From positions 135,790 through 199,789 of the forward strand of contig CAYVKV010000002.1 of the NCBI GenBank assembly GCA_964452355.1: a DNA stretch of 64,000 nucleotides, in the 5' to 3' direction. The notes beneath the pieces were generated by a model. The model worked only from the letters and a program-made list of their open reading frames with translations. It did not search any database and was not told the DNA's origin. This DNA is from UBA1450 sp964452355 (GTDB lineage: Bacteria > Patescibacteriota > Microgenomatia > UBA1406 > GWC2-37-13). The position numbers and the translations under genes are program-made. Numbering within the stretch: position 1 is the stretch's first letter; each line of letters opens with the position of its first letter. Positions 43,258-51,673 of the stretch are shown here, in pieces.

Positions 43258-43345
43258 AAAGCGAAGTAATCAAAATTTTAGAGCGAGTTTGGGTATGCAC
43301 TCAAACAATGTTAACTCGCGAGTAAAATTTTCGATTACAAGCTTT
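43258..43345. repeat. Dispersed palindromic element, copy 3
   Basis: An 88-base element in the ilvE-ilvB gap. The pairs from outside in are AAAGC/GCTTT, GTAATC/GATTAC, AAAATTTTA/TAAAATTTT, GCGAG/CTCGC and TTTGGGT/ACTCAAA. Compared with copy 2, GAGC/GCTC has become AAAGC/GCTTT and GTAACC/GGTTAC has become GTAATC/GATTAC, so changes on one arm are matched on the other. Confidence 0.9.
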
Positions 43346-43349
43346 GTTC

Positions 43350-44288
43350 CTAAACTTTTATCTTTGTTCGCCAATCTTCATACATATCTTCTTCTCCTCG
43401 TACAACTCGGAAAAACAAATCTTGTATGGTTCCGGCTATTTTTCCTCGTTTTCCCGTACCTACTTTGCGATGATCTATCTCTGAGATCCACACAACCTGT
43501 GCTCCCGTTCCACAGAAAAATGCTTCATCTGCAATATAGAGCTCGCTTCGGTCAATGGTGCGTTCTTCAACGGGTATATTCAAATCTTTTGCAAACTGAA
43601 TGATCGATCGTCGAGTGATCCCTTCAAGCACATCATCGGTCTTTGATGGGGTTATAAGTACGCCATCACGGACTATAAAGAGATTCATAGCAGATCCTTC
43701 TGCCACATTTCCCGCTTCATTGAGAAAAATCGCTTCATCAAAGCCATTCTTATTTGCTTCTTTTTTTGCAAGAGCCGAATTGATGTATCCTCCGGTGATT
43801 TTTGCACGAGAAGGAATCGCATTGTCCGATATTCGTCTCCACGATGAGACGCATGCCGTCACCCCTTTGTCTGTCGCAAGATAATCACAGTGCGGAATCA
43901 TATCTTCTGCAAATTAAACAGCATTAGCGCGCTGCAAATTCGGCGTTAGACTTAAGCTTCCCGCATAGGCAAATGGTCGAACGTATGTATCTGTTTGCGG
44001 CGCATTTTTCTTCATAAGCTTCATCGTGATATCTATCAAATCTTCCTTTGAGTACTCTATTGATTCACCAAGAATTTTCAAAGAATTTACAAATCGCGAC
44101 ATATGATCGTACAATCTAAAAATGGAAATATATTTTCCTTTTGCATTGTAATATCCGCGAATACCACCAAAAATACCTGTTCCATACTGCAAAGCATTTG
44201 TCTGAATATTGACCTGAGCCTTTTCAACAGGAATAACTTTCCCTTGAAAAAATGCATACGGCAATGCTTTTGTTTGTAAGTGTCCCAT
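43350..44288 (-). pseudogene. ilvE: Branched-chain aminotransferase interrupted by an in-frame TAA
   Basis: First structural gene of the ilv-leu operon. One frame runs the full length (312 codons) but codon 125 is TAA (43914-43916). The upstream part holds FFQGKVIPVEKAQ and ALQYGTGIFGGIRGYY. The downstream part continues FAEDMIPHCDYL, then CVSSWRRISDNAIPSRAK with the PLP lysine, and EGSAMNLFIV. Homologues read V-Y-[IF]-A at the stop, so a Tyr codon (TAT or TAC) changed to TAA is the simplest explanation. The first fragment lacks the PLP lysine; the second has a possible restart Met at 43901. A base-call error is possible. Otherwise the class IV enzyme at 3199 may substitute. Confidence 0.85.
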
Positions 44289-44320
44289 ATTTTGAAAATT
44301 AAATTAGTAATTTAAGCTAT

Positions 44321-44342
44321 AAAAAAACCGCCTTTCGGCGGG
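44321..44342 (-). terminator. ilv attenuator terminator
   Basis: On the minus strand CCGCC-GAAA-GGCGG is followed by seven T. It lies 32 bases before the ilvE start, downstream of the leader peptide. It also blocks readthrough from the aro operon ending at aroC. Confidence 0.93.
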
Positions 44343-44373
44343 TGCTTATCAGACATTCAAGCTCCTCGCCGCG

Positions 44374-44421
44374 TTAGCGGTTAATAAGAAGAACGAGAAT
44401 GTAAGATGTATGATTTTTCAT
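44374..44421 (-). CDS. ilv operon leader peptide
   Basis: Fifteen codons, MKNHTSYILVLLINR, then TAA. Six consecutive branched-chain codons (ATT CTC GTT CTT CTT ATT) form the sensing run just before the stop, which overlaps the start of the first hairpin arm. The ATG is 15 bases after the -10 box, so the untranslated leader is only about 8 bases with no Shine-Dalgarno. The peptide itself is probably without function; its translation rate is the signal. Confidence 0.85.
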   Translation of the reverse strand: MKNHTSYILVLLINR

Positions 44422-44436
44422 GTTGTTATGAACCAC

Positions 44437-44465
44437 ATTATAAACCAATAAACCATAAGATGCAA
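44437..44465 (-). promoter_or_regulatory. ilv-leu operon promoter
   Basis: On the minus strand TTGCAT (44460-44465), a 17-base spacer and TATAAT (44437-44442). It lies in the gap after aroC, which ends at 44494, and drives the leader peptide and the 12.5 kb ilv-leu operon. Confidence 0.85.
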
Positions 44466-44493
44466 ATTGTCATGTATTGGTCCCCCAAAATAG

Positions 44494-45579
44494 TTAGACA
44501 ATTTGAGCTAGCACATACGCAAGCATAGCCTCACTCACTACTCCCGCTCTCGGGACGACACAAATATCCGATCGTTCAACGGTCGCATCGGCCGATTGTT
44601 TTGTTTTGATATCAACGGTTTGAAGTGGCTTATACAGTGTAGAAATCGGCTTATGATACACGCGTACAACAATCGGCATCCCATTGGTGACCCCACCTTC
44701 GATGCCCCCTGCACGATTGGTCTTTCGAAAATAGTCCGTCCCGCTGTGATATATTTCATCATGTACTTCTGATCCATATTTACCCGCGTTTTCAATCCCT
44801 GACCCGATCTCCACCGCTTTCACCGACTGTATACTCATCATTGCTTGTGCAATCTTCCCATCAAGCTTGGTATCCCACTGGGCATAATCACCAAGTCCTG
44901 CCGGTACTCCAACCGCCCACGTCTCAACGACACCGCCAAGCGTATCTTTGTCGATTCGAGCACGTTGAATCAGCTGTTTCATTTCGCGAGATTTTCCGGG
45001 ATCAACGCATCGAATTTCCGGATCATTTTCATACGTTTTCTTAATATCATCAAATGAATACTTTGAAGCGACCGTAATATCGCCAATTTGCAACGTGTGA
45101 CTTGCAATTTCAATATTTCTGGTTATGAGATACTGTTTGAAAATTCCTCCCGCGGCAACTCGTGCTGCAGTCTCACGTGCACTAGCGCGCTCTAAAACAT
45201 TTCGAACATCATCAAATCCATGTTTCTGAACACCGGCAAGATCTGCATGCCCCGGGCGCGGTTGTGTCACCTTGGCTGATTCAATAATCTCTGGCGACTG
45301 TGCTTCTATGCTCATTTTATCTTCCCAATTTTTATGATCTTTATTCCATATGATTATCGAAATCGGGCTGCCAATTGTTTTGCCAAATCGGACACCGGAT
45401 AAAATTTCTCCTTCATCTTTTTCTATCTGCATCCGCCCACCGGAACCCGCACCTATTTGACGTTTTGCCAGTTCGGCATTGATAAAATCTACTGAGATTG
45501 GAATGCCTGCCGGCATTCCATCAATAATAATAGTAAGTCCTTTGCCATGTGATTCTCCGGCGGTTATGAAACGTATCAT
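44494..45579 (-). CDS. aroC: Chorismate synthase
   Basis: A 361-residue enzyme that makes chorismate from EPSP with reduced FMN. It starts at MIRFITAGESHGKGL; a longer frame extends into the palindromic element and is rejected. Family motifs are GRGSGG-type RQIGAGSGGRMQIEKDE, RPGHADLAG, RASARETAARVAAGG and NRAGGIEGGVTNG. It is the last gene of the aro operon. The ilv promoter follows directly. Confidence 0.97.
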   Translation of the reverse strand: MIRFITAGESHGKGLTIIIDGMPAGIPISVDFINAELAKRQIGAGSGGRMQIEKDEGEILSGVRFGKTIGSPISIIIWNKDHKNWEDKMSIEAQSPEIIESAKVTQPRPGHADLAGVQKHGFDDVRNVLERASARETAARVAAGGIFKQYLITRNIEIASHTLQIGDITVASKYSFDDIKKTYENDPEIRCVDPGKSREMKQLIQRARIDKDTLGGVVETWAVGVPAGLGDYAQWDTKLDGKIAQAMMSIQSVKAVEIGSGIENAGKYGSEVHDEIYHSGTDYFRKTNRAGGIEGGVTNGMPIVVRVYHKPISTLYKPLQTVDIKTKQSADATVERSDICVVPRAGVVSEAMLAYVLAQIV

Positions 45580-45617
45580 AGTTGTAATTTTAGAAAATAG
45601 TAACGGAAATGAGCGAA

Positions 45618-45702
45618 GATATTCATGTTCTGCCGATTTGGGAATCCCCCGCTGTAATATCGGGGGAAGGGCTCCCACTTAAGGCCAAGAACCATGAATA
45701 TC
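45618..45702. repeat. Nested palindromic element between aroD and aroC
   Basis: The outer arms GATATTCATG-TTCT and AGAA-CCATGAATATC enclose nested pairs GCC/GGC, GGGA/TCCC and CCCCG/CGGGG, giving one long branched hairpin of 85 bases. The same 7 bases GAGCGAA stand directly outside both ends (45611-45617 and 45703-45709), which looks like a target-site duplication. Its layout resembles the three AAAATTTTA elements but the sequence is different. Confidence 0.8.
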
Positions 45703-45713
45703 GAGCGAATTAT

Positions 45714-46382
45714 CTAATTATTTATTGATTTATAAAATTCTTCCAGCTTTTGAATATTGATCTGTCCCTCCGCACTTTCTCCCCATTCAGTTGATGCATA
45801 GGTGAGATAACTCCCCAGCAATGGTCCAAGAATCCGCGTCATTTTTCCCTTCTCTCCCATGCCGATCACAATCCGCTCCTCTGTGTGAGGTTTATTTGTC
45901 AGTAAACGATATATTTTTGTTACTTCATGTTCCTCTTGGATCATGGTTGCAATCTTGATAATATCTGGCGAATGCTTATTTATATCATGAATTATTTTTT
46001 GCATATCCCAGTAACTTGGCGTCTGGTCAAAATTATGATAGGAAATAATCAGTTTCGTTTTATCATTCCGCTCAAATGCATGGCTCTGAATGGTCGAGAG
46101 TTCAATATCAACATAATCAAAAAGTCCAATTGCACGTTGTAATATCTTGATTCTTTCTTCTTCCGATCCATCAAAGTGCCCGCCTTCCTCTTTTTTTCGA
46201 CAAGTTACTATTGCTCGTACTGTTGATTTCTCTCGAATTGTATCAAGATCTTTTATTTGAATATTCTTTATGGAATCAATGCGAAGTTCAATCAGCTTTG
46301 AAATCTCTTGAGTTTTTTTTAAATTCTCAAGAAATATCTCTACTGTTTCTCCAACAACCAGTGTGCAGATGCGAATGTTCAT
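45714..46382 (-). CDS. aroD: 3-dehydroquinate dehydratase, type I
   Basis: A 222-residue class I enzyme. It has ELRIDSIKN, TCRKKEEGGHFDGS, the catalytic His in ISYHNFDQTP and the Schiff-base Lys in DIIKIATMI, followed by GMGEKGKMTRI. It converts 3-dehydroquinate to 3-dehydroshikimate. The type I, monofunctional form is used here rather than the type II dodecamer common in many bacteria. It overlaps aroE by 4 bases. Confidence 0.95.
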   Translation of the reverse strand: MNIRICTLVVGETVEIFLENLKKTQEISKLIELRIDSIKNIQIKDLDTIREKSTVRAIVTCRKKEEGGHFDGSEEERIKILQRAIGLFDYVDIELSTIQSHAFERNDKTKLIISYHNFDQTPSYWDMQKIIHDINKHSPDIIKIATMIQEEHEVTKIYRLLTNKPHTEERIVIGMGEKGKMTRILGPLLGSYLTYASTEWGESAEGQINIQKLEEFYKSINN

Positions 46383-47212
46383 AATGCTTTCGTTAAAACT
46401 TCTCTCATCACATTTTCTGGTGCCTCATGTCCAGTATAAAGGCGAAACTGCTCGGTGCCTTGGTGTAATAACATTTCTGTTCCATGAATAATGGTTGCCC
46501 CTTGTTCCTTTGCATCTTTCAAAAGCTGCGTTTCAAACGGAGAATACACCGCATCAAATACAATATGGTGATTGCAAATTGCTGACTTTGGCACTGGTGA
46601 TATTCCTTCATTTTTCCCCATTCCCATAGTCGTTGCGTTCAGTATGATATCGTGATCCCTCATTTCCTCTGAAATGTTTTCCAAGGAACGAACCTCAACT
46701 TTTGAATCTAATTCATGAGCCAGTTCCTCAGCCTTTTCAACAGTTCGATTATAAATCGTAAGCCTCGCGCCTTTTTCAATCACGCCATACGCCATCGCAC
46801 GCGCTGCACCTCCTGCACCAATGAGTGCAACTTTTTTATTTTTAAGCGTTCCCTGTTTTTCCAGAGGAATGACTGTTCCCAACCAATCGGTATTGTATCC
46901 CGTTAAAATTCCGTTCTCATTTACGACGGTGTTTACCGCTCCTATTTTTTGTGCGATTGGGTCAATCTTATCAAGATATTTCATGACTTCAATTTTATGA
47001 GGGACGGTACAGGTGAGCCCCCGAAAACCCATCACGCGCATGGTGCGTATTACATCTTTTACATTTTCAACGAGGACGCGAGATGCGACAAACACAAATT
47101 CATGATCGATCCCAAGCGCCACATACGCCGCATTGTGCATTGCAGGAGATAAGGAATGCTCGACCGGATCACCAATAATAATACAAAGTTTAGTTTTTCC
47201 TGTTATGTTCAT
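46379..47212 (-). CDS. aroE: Shikimate dehydrogenase
   Basis: A 277-residue NADPH enzyme. The substrate motif GDPVEHSLSPAMHNAAY with the conserved Ser and Tyr/Lys-bearing TCTVPHKIEVMKYLD is followed by GAVNTVV, GYNTDWLG, the Rossmann motif GAGGAARAMAYG with NRTVEKAEELA, and NATTMGMG. It reduces 3-dehydroshikimate to shikimate. It lies between aroK (24-base gap) and aroD (4-base overlap). Confidence 0.97.
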   Translation of the reverse strand: MNITGKTKLCIIIGDPVEHSLSPAMHNAAYVALGIDHEFVFVASRVLVENVKDVIRTMRVMGFRGLTCTVPHKIEVMKYLDKIDPIAQKIGAVNTVVNENGILTGYNTDWLGTVIPLEKQGTLKNKKVALIGAGGAARAMAYGVIEKGARLTIYNRTVEKAEELAHELDSKVEVRSLENISEEMRDHDIILNATTMGMGKNEGISPVPKSAICNHHIVFDAVYSPFETQLLKDAKEQGATIIHGTEMLLHQGTEQFRLYTGHEAPENVMREVLTKAL

Positions 47213-47236
47213 ATTTCCTGAGAATGAAACAATTTA

Positions 47237-47737
47237 TTATAAAGTTTGTAGTATTTCATCTACAATTTCCCCAATGTTTTTGTCAGATACATCAATTGTG
47301 TAGTGTGAGCTACTTTCGTACAAAGGTAGCCGAAAATCATATAATTTTTTTGCCTGAATAATATTGCTAAAAAGAGGTCGTGGTGTCGAATCAATTTTAA
47401 TCCGTTTTGCAAGAACTTCAAACCGTGCATGTAAATAGAGAATCAAACCTTTTTTATCTTTTTTAAATGTATGAATGATATTCGGATTCATAACAACCCC
47501 ACCACCAGTTGACACAATAATTCGTTTTTTTTCGGATAGCTCAGCGGCTAAAGATAATTCATGGTCCCTTAAAAATCCTTCCCCTTTTTTCGCAAACAAT
47601 TCACTCATGTCAGAAAATCCTGTTTTTTTCAAAATAATCGTATCCATCTCATAAAAATCAAACGATATCTCTTGCGCAAGAGCCGCTCCAACTGTTGACT
47701 TGCCCGAACCCATAAATCCAATGAGTATTATGTTCAT
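47237..47737 (-). CDS. aroK: Shikimate kinase
   Basis: A 166-residue P-loop kinase. It has the Walker A in GFMGSGKSTVGAALAQ, the Asp of FYEMDTII, FLRDHE(xxL) with the substrate Arg, and STGGGVVMNP, then the lid region TPRPLF. It phosphorylates shikimate with ATP. It overlaps aroA by 4 bases, so translation is probably coupled. Confidence 0.96.
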   Translation of the reverse strand: MNIILIGFMGSGKSTVGAALAQEISFDFYEMDTIILKKTGFSDMSELFAKKGEGFLRDHELSLAAELSEKKRIIVSTGGGVVMNPNIIHTFKKDKKGLILYLHARFEVLAKRIKIDSTPRPLFSNIIQAKKLYDFRLPLYESSSHYTIDVSDKNIGEIVDEILQTL

Positions 47738-49020
47738 GATATGTATTCAACTGATATGCCAATTTCTCGCAACTTCTCCCAAAACTCAGGAAACGTTTTT
47801 TTGACTACCTCTGGATTGTTGATTTTCATACCATTCAGTTTTGCTCCTGCAACTGCAAAACTCATCGCCATCCGATGATCATTATACGTGTCAATGGTTG
47901 CTGGTTTCGGATTCCCTCCATGAATGATAAGAGTATCTGCATCCGGCGATTCCGTTTTGATATTCATTTTTTCAAGTTCTGCTTGGACTGCTTTCACGCG
48001 TTCTGTTTCTTTAACTCTGAGTGACCTCACGCCGGATAATACCGTCTTCCCATTTGCAAATGCTGCCAAAACGGCAAGTGTTTGTGCTTGATCGGGACAC
48101 ATCTCCATATTAATCTCAATTGGTTGTACGCCATGTCCACTGACAACTACTTCATTGGCATGATATGAAATTTCATTTCCCATAGAACGCAAAATCTCAA
48201 AAAAAGCAGTATCTCCTTGCTGAGAATTTGGTATCAAATTTTTCAAAGTAATTTTTGAATGAGTCAACGCAGCAATTGCCGCAAAGTAACTCGCAGCTGA
48301 ATAATCACCTTCCACCAGATACTCACCAAGAGTGTACTCTTGTTTCGGGTCAATGGTGTACGAGCAATACTCTTTATTTTTCACATTCACGCCCCATGCA
48401 CTCATCATGGATATGGTTAGGTCAATATATGACCTTGATATTTGTTGAGTTGAAAGTTGTATGTCTAAGCCTCCAATCACCGGTCCAATCATCAGAAGTG
48501 CGGAAACATACTGACTACTAATGTCTGCCTTCATATTGATTGAGCCACTTTTCAGCGATTTTGAATTGATGATAATCGGTGGGAATCCATCAATGTCTTC
48601 ATATTGAATATCTGCCCCCAATAATCGAAGAGCATTGATGAGATCTCCAATCGGTCGCTTGTTTAAACTTGGACTTCCAAAAATTCGTTTCGTCCCCGAT
48701 GTAAGACAGCACAGTGCGGTAATAAATCGAATGGTGGTACCTGAATGATGGACATCAATATCATATGAATTGTCTTGGACATCCTGAATTGTTCCTGAAA
48801 CATGAATGCTGTCTTTGCAATGAATGGTTTTGATACCCAATGCATTCAGACTATTTACCATGGCCTCGGTATCTTCGCTCCACAATGGATGTAGAATTGT
48901 GACTGGGTTTTTTGACAATGCTCCCATAATAAGCGCACGATTGGTAACACTTTTAGAACCGGGTATTATGACGGTTGAATCTGTTGATTTCGGGGCTGGC
49001 GTAAGAGCTATGGTATTCAT
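47734..49020 (-). CDS. aroA: 5-enolpyruvylshikimate-3-phosphate synthase
   Basis: A 428-residue two-domain inverse-barrel enzyme. It starts at MNTIALTPAPKST; an upstream frame overlapping aroB is rejected. Motifs are PGSKSVTNRALIMGAL, VHHSGTTIRFITALCCL (a variant of the usual GNAGTAxR motif), EGDYSAASYF, and the C-terminal RVKETERV and YNDHRMAMSFAVAG. The changed GNAGT region (HHSGT here) affects the phosphoenolpyruvate pocket and could alter inhibitor sensitivity; that is inference. Confidence 0.95.
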   Translation of the reverse strand: MNTIALTPAPKSTDSTVIIPGSKSVTNRALIMGALSKNPVTILHPLWSEDTEAMVNSLNALGIKTIHCKDSIHVSGTIQDVQDNSYDIDVHHSGTTIRFITALCCLTSGTKRIFGSPSLNKRPIGDLINALRLLGADIQYEDIDGFPPIIINSKSLKSGSINMKADISSQYVSALLMIGPVIGGLDIQLSTQQISRSYIDLTISMMSAWGVNVKNKEYCSYTIDPKQEYTLGEYLVEGDYSAASYFAAIAALTHSKITLKNLIPNSQQGDTAFFEILRSMGNEISYHANEVVVSGHGVQPIEINMEMCPDQAQTLAVLAAFANGKTVLSGVRSLRVKETERVKAVQAELEKMNIKTESPDADTLIIHGGNPKPATIDTYNDHRMAMSFAVAGAKLNGMKINNPEVVKKTFPEFWEKLREIGISVEYIS

Positions 49021-49024
49021 AACA

Positions 49025-50119
49025 TTAGGTACGAATATATTCAATTCCCGCACGTACAAATTTTTCCGCAACTTCAATATTAAAATCAGCTTCCCCAATT
49101 TTTGTAAGAAGCGTCCATTTGATTTTACCGCCACTGTTTTTTTTATCAGTTATGAGCATATCGAATATTTTTTCTGTTGAAATCGCTTCAGTAAATCGAA
49201 CAGGCAAGCCAACAGATGAAATAGCGTGCTCGATTTTTTCAAATTCTTGCTTGGTAATCATTCCCAGATGCTCCGAAATCTTGGCTTCAGCGATCATCCC
49301 CATTGAAACCGCCTCTCCATGAAATAATGGATTGACAGAGTCCATACTCAGTGACTCAATCACATGACCAATAGTGTGCCCAAAGTTCAATAATTTTCTT
49401 GCGCCGATTTCTTTCTCATCCTCTTGGACAATTTTCGCTTTTATCTCTACAGACTTTGAGATGATTCTGATCAATTCATCGGCGCTCATATCAAGGGGAG
49501 ACCTCTCCGATGCTTCGTCAAAATATTCTTTGTCAACAATCAGCCCATGTTTTATGACCTCGGCATATCCCTGAAGAAATGCACGACTTGGTAACGTCTT
49601 GAGCGTATCTACATCAATAATTACTGCCTTTGGTTGTCGGAATGCTCCAATGTAATTTTTGAGATGTCCCAAATTTATTCCCGTTTTTCCTCCGACACTG
49701 GCGTCCACCATCCCCTCAAGGGTCGTTGGAATTGAAATATAATCAACGCCTCGAAGATATGTAGCTGCTGCAAATCCGGCCATATCGGTGACCACACCTC
49801 CACCGATTGCTATAACCAATACATTTCTATCAAGTTTTTTATCTGCCATATCGTGCCAGATTTTTTCAACCGTTTGCAGATGTTTGTTCTTTTCTCCCGC
49901 CTCAAAAACATATGAATACACGATCTTTGGCGTTTGTTCTTCAAATGCTTTTTTGACTACAGGAACATAATGCTCAAATACATTTGAATCAGAGATCGCA
50001 TAAAAGGCTGAGTATTTTTGCACATTGAGCATCTCGGGTATTGAATTCAATAATCCAGAATCTATGAAAACGGAATATGTTTGATGTGGGTGTGAAACCA
50101 CGATGTCAATATGTTTCAT
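49025..50119 (-). CDS. aroB: 3-dehydroquinate synthase
   Basis: A 364-residue NAD- and metal-dependent cyclase. It starts at MKHIDIVVSH; upstream in-frame codons lie in pheA. Visible are EAGEKNKHLQTVEKIW, the NAD loop AIGGGVVTDMAGFAAATYLRG (partial), VDASVGGKTGIN, YAEVIKHGLI, and the metal-binding NFGHTIGHVIE and FHGEAVSMGM. It converts DAHP to 3-dehydroquinate. Normal length. Confidence 0.97.
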   Translation of the reverse strand: MKHIDIVVSHPHQTYSVFIDSGLLNSIPEMLNVQKYSAFYAISDSNVFEHYVPVVKKAFEEQTPKIVYSYVFEAGEKNKHLQTVEKIWHDMADKKLDRNVLVIAIGGGVVTDMAGFAAATYLRGVDYISIPTTLEGMVDASVGGKTGINLGHLKNYIGAFRQPKAVIIDVDTLKTLPSRAFLQGYAEVIKHGLIVDKEYFDEASERSPLDMSADELIRIISKSVEIKAKIVQEDEKEIGARKLLNFGHTIGHVIESLSMDSVNPLFHGEAVSMGMIAEAKISEHLGMITKQEFEKIEHAISSVGLPVRFTEAISTEKIFDMLITDKKNSGGKIKWTLLTKIGEADFNIEVAEKFVRAGIEYIRT

Positions 50120-50120
50120 A

Positions 50121-50936
50121 TTACTTAGTATAAAATGTTCCCCGTGTATACGCACCAACCATCCGATACTTGTGCGTAACGTGTTTTAATATGTCTTCGA
50201 ATGTCTCTTTGCTTCCTTCTGGAATCTCCACATCAATCCAAAATTGATACTCCCAGTCTGAGCCGGGTACCGGTCGAGATTCAATACGAGTCAAATTACC
50301 CTGTGCCTCAGCAATTTTCTGCAACACGTTTACCAAACTTCCCGGTTCATGCGTTACCGTAAAAATGACGGTTAATTTATTTGCATGTGATACTCGCGTA
50401 TTTTGAGCGCTTGTTACAAAAACCCATCGCGTCATATTATTTTCATGATTTGCGATATTTTTTTGGATAATTTTGAGTCCGGATTTGACCGACTGTGAAC
50501 TTGCAATTGCCGCAATTCTTTTGTCATTTTTCTTTGCAATCAACTCAACCGCAGCCGTCGTACTTTCAATTGGGCGCATGATGAATGAATGTTTTTGGAT
50601 AAATTCTGTACATTGTGCAAGTGCTTGCGGGTGGGAATATACTTCTTTCACATCCTGAGTATTGGTCCCCATGAGTCCAATCAGGTGAAGGCGAATACTC
50701 ATGGTTGCCTCACCAATAATGAAAAGATTGTTATTAAAAATCATGTCAACATTGGTATGAACCGAGCTGCTTGATGAATTTTCAATACCAAGAATGCCAA
50801 CGGCCGCGTTGTCTTCCAAAACGTTTTCTATCACTTTCTCAAAACTCGCAACAGAAATAAGCTTCTGATCTGAAAATTCGTTTTTTGCCAAAATCTCACT
50901 GTATGATCCAGAAGGACCAAGATAATAAATATTCAT
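50121..50936 (-). CDS. pheA: Prephenate dehydratase with ACT domain
   Basis: A 271-residue protein. The dehydratase domain opens YYLGPSGSYSEILAKNEF and has LGIENSSSSSVH, and MTRWVFV in place of the usual TRF. The C-terminal ACT domain carries GSLVNVLQKIAEAQGNLTRIESRP, with the ESRP phenylalanine-binding motif. There is no fused chorismate mutase, which is encoded separately two genes upstream. It gives phenylpyruvate. It overlaps tyrA by 4 bases. Confidence 0.95.
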   Translation of the reverse strand: MNIYYLGPSGSYSEILAKNEFSDQKLISVASFEKVIENVLEDNAAVGILGIENSSSSSVHTNVDMIFNNNLFIIGEATMSIRLHLIGLMGTNTQDVKEVYSHPQALAQCTEFIQKHSFIMRPIESTTAAVELIAKKNDKRIAAIASSQSVKSGLKIIQKNIANHENNMTRWVFVTSAQNTRVSHANKLTVIFTVTHEPGSLVNVLQKIAEAQGNLTRIESRPVPGSDWEYQFWIDVEIPEGSKETFEDILKHVTHKYRMVGAYTRGTFYTK

Positions 50937-51673
50937 GATTTCAAGTGATTTGTAACTGACTTATATGCTTTGCTGAATTTTTTAAACTCATCTTGAGCAT
51001 AGGGGTTGTATTTATACATATCTTCAAAAAGCTCCATTGAATCATTATTCAAAACATCCATCATGTCAAACATTTTCGAGGCAGATTCTGTATCGATCTC
51101 ACTTCTTTTGATGTCAAGTCGATGAAGGATGCCTCCGAGTAAGTGGGACAAAAATTGAAATTGTGCCGCCTTTCGATCGTGTTCTTCAGGCGTCATCTCG
51201 ACAACTTTACATACCGCTCTAAATGCTTCTCGGATAGAGTCATATCTCCTTTTTTCGATTCGCTCAGGATGCATGACAATCGTGAGCTTCGATAAATCAT
51301 GCGCCACCTTTTCATATGACGATGACCCAAACATCGGATGAGAAGAAATGATGGAAGTATCAACTGGCAAAAATTTCCTCATCCATCTCGCGGGAAAAAC
51401 ATTCACCGAGCATACATCCATAACAATCGAACCCTCTCGGATGTGACCTGCAATTTTTTGTACTATTTCCTGCATTGATCGGATCGGAACGGCAGGAATG
51501 ATGAGATCAGACGATACAACTTGTTCAAATGGTAATACGCGCTTATCCCAATGACTTCGTGATGAAATACGAATTTCTGCATCAGGGAATACAACAGGGA
51601 GGACCTGATCTGCAAAAAATGACCCAAACCTCCCATATCCGATCACGCCAATTGATGAAATAGTATTATTCAT
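50933..51673 (-). CDS. tyrA: Prephenate dehydrogenase
   Basis: A 246-residue TyrA-family enzyme giving hydroxyphenylpyruvate for tyrosine. It has the dinucleotide motif GVIGYGRFGSFFAD, ISSHPMFGSSS, and the helical C-terminal dimer domain. It lacks a separate ACT domain. The start MNNTISS at 51673 overlaps the aroQ stop by 8 bases (CATGAATAA); an in-frame ATG 12 bases upstream (51685) is also possible. Plant- and CPR-like short TyrA forms are of this size. Confidence 0.9.
   Translation of the reverse strand: MNNTISSIGVIGYGRFGSFFADQVLPVVFPDAEIRISSRSHWDKRVLPFEQVVSSDLIIPAVPIRSMQEIVQKIAGHIREGSIVMDVCSVNVFPARWMRKFLPVDTSIISSHPMFGSSSYEKVAHDLSKLTIVMHPERIEKRRYDSIREAFRAVCKVVEMTPEEHDRKAAQFQFLSHLLGGILHRLDIKRSEIDTESASKMFDMMDVLNNDSMELFEDMYKYNPYAQDEFKKFSKAYKSVTNHLKS

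Larger units (their letters stand above)
44321..44430 (-). promoter_or_regulatory. Ribosome-mediated attenuator of the ilv-leu operon
   Basis: The leader transcript contains a 15-codon peptide with a run ILVLLI and four pairing segments. ACATTC and CCGC in the leader coding region can pair with GAATGT and GCGG (1:2). CGGCG in segment 2, aided by GCTT/AAGC, can pair with CGCCG (2:3, antiterminator). CCGCC pairs with GGCGG plus the T run (3:4, terminator). Stalling at Ile/Leu/Val codons would free segment 2 and allow transcription of ilvE onwards. The sequence features are seen directly; the mechanism follows E. coli ilv/leu attenuation. Confidence 0.85.

Noticed and set aside
44289..44493. T-box or amino acid riboswitch in front of the ilv operon
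   Set aside because: No T-box sequence or long multi-stem leader is present; a leader peptide with branched-chain codons and a simple hairpin pair accounts for the region.
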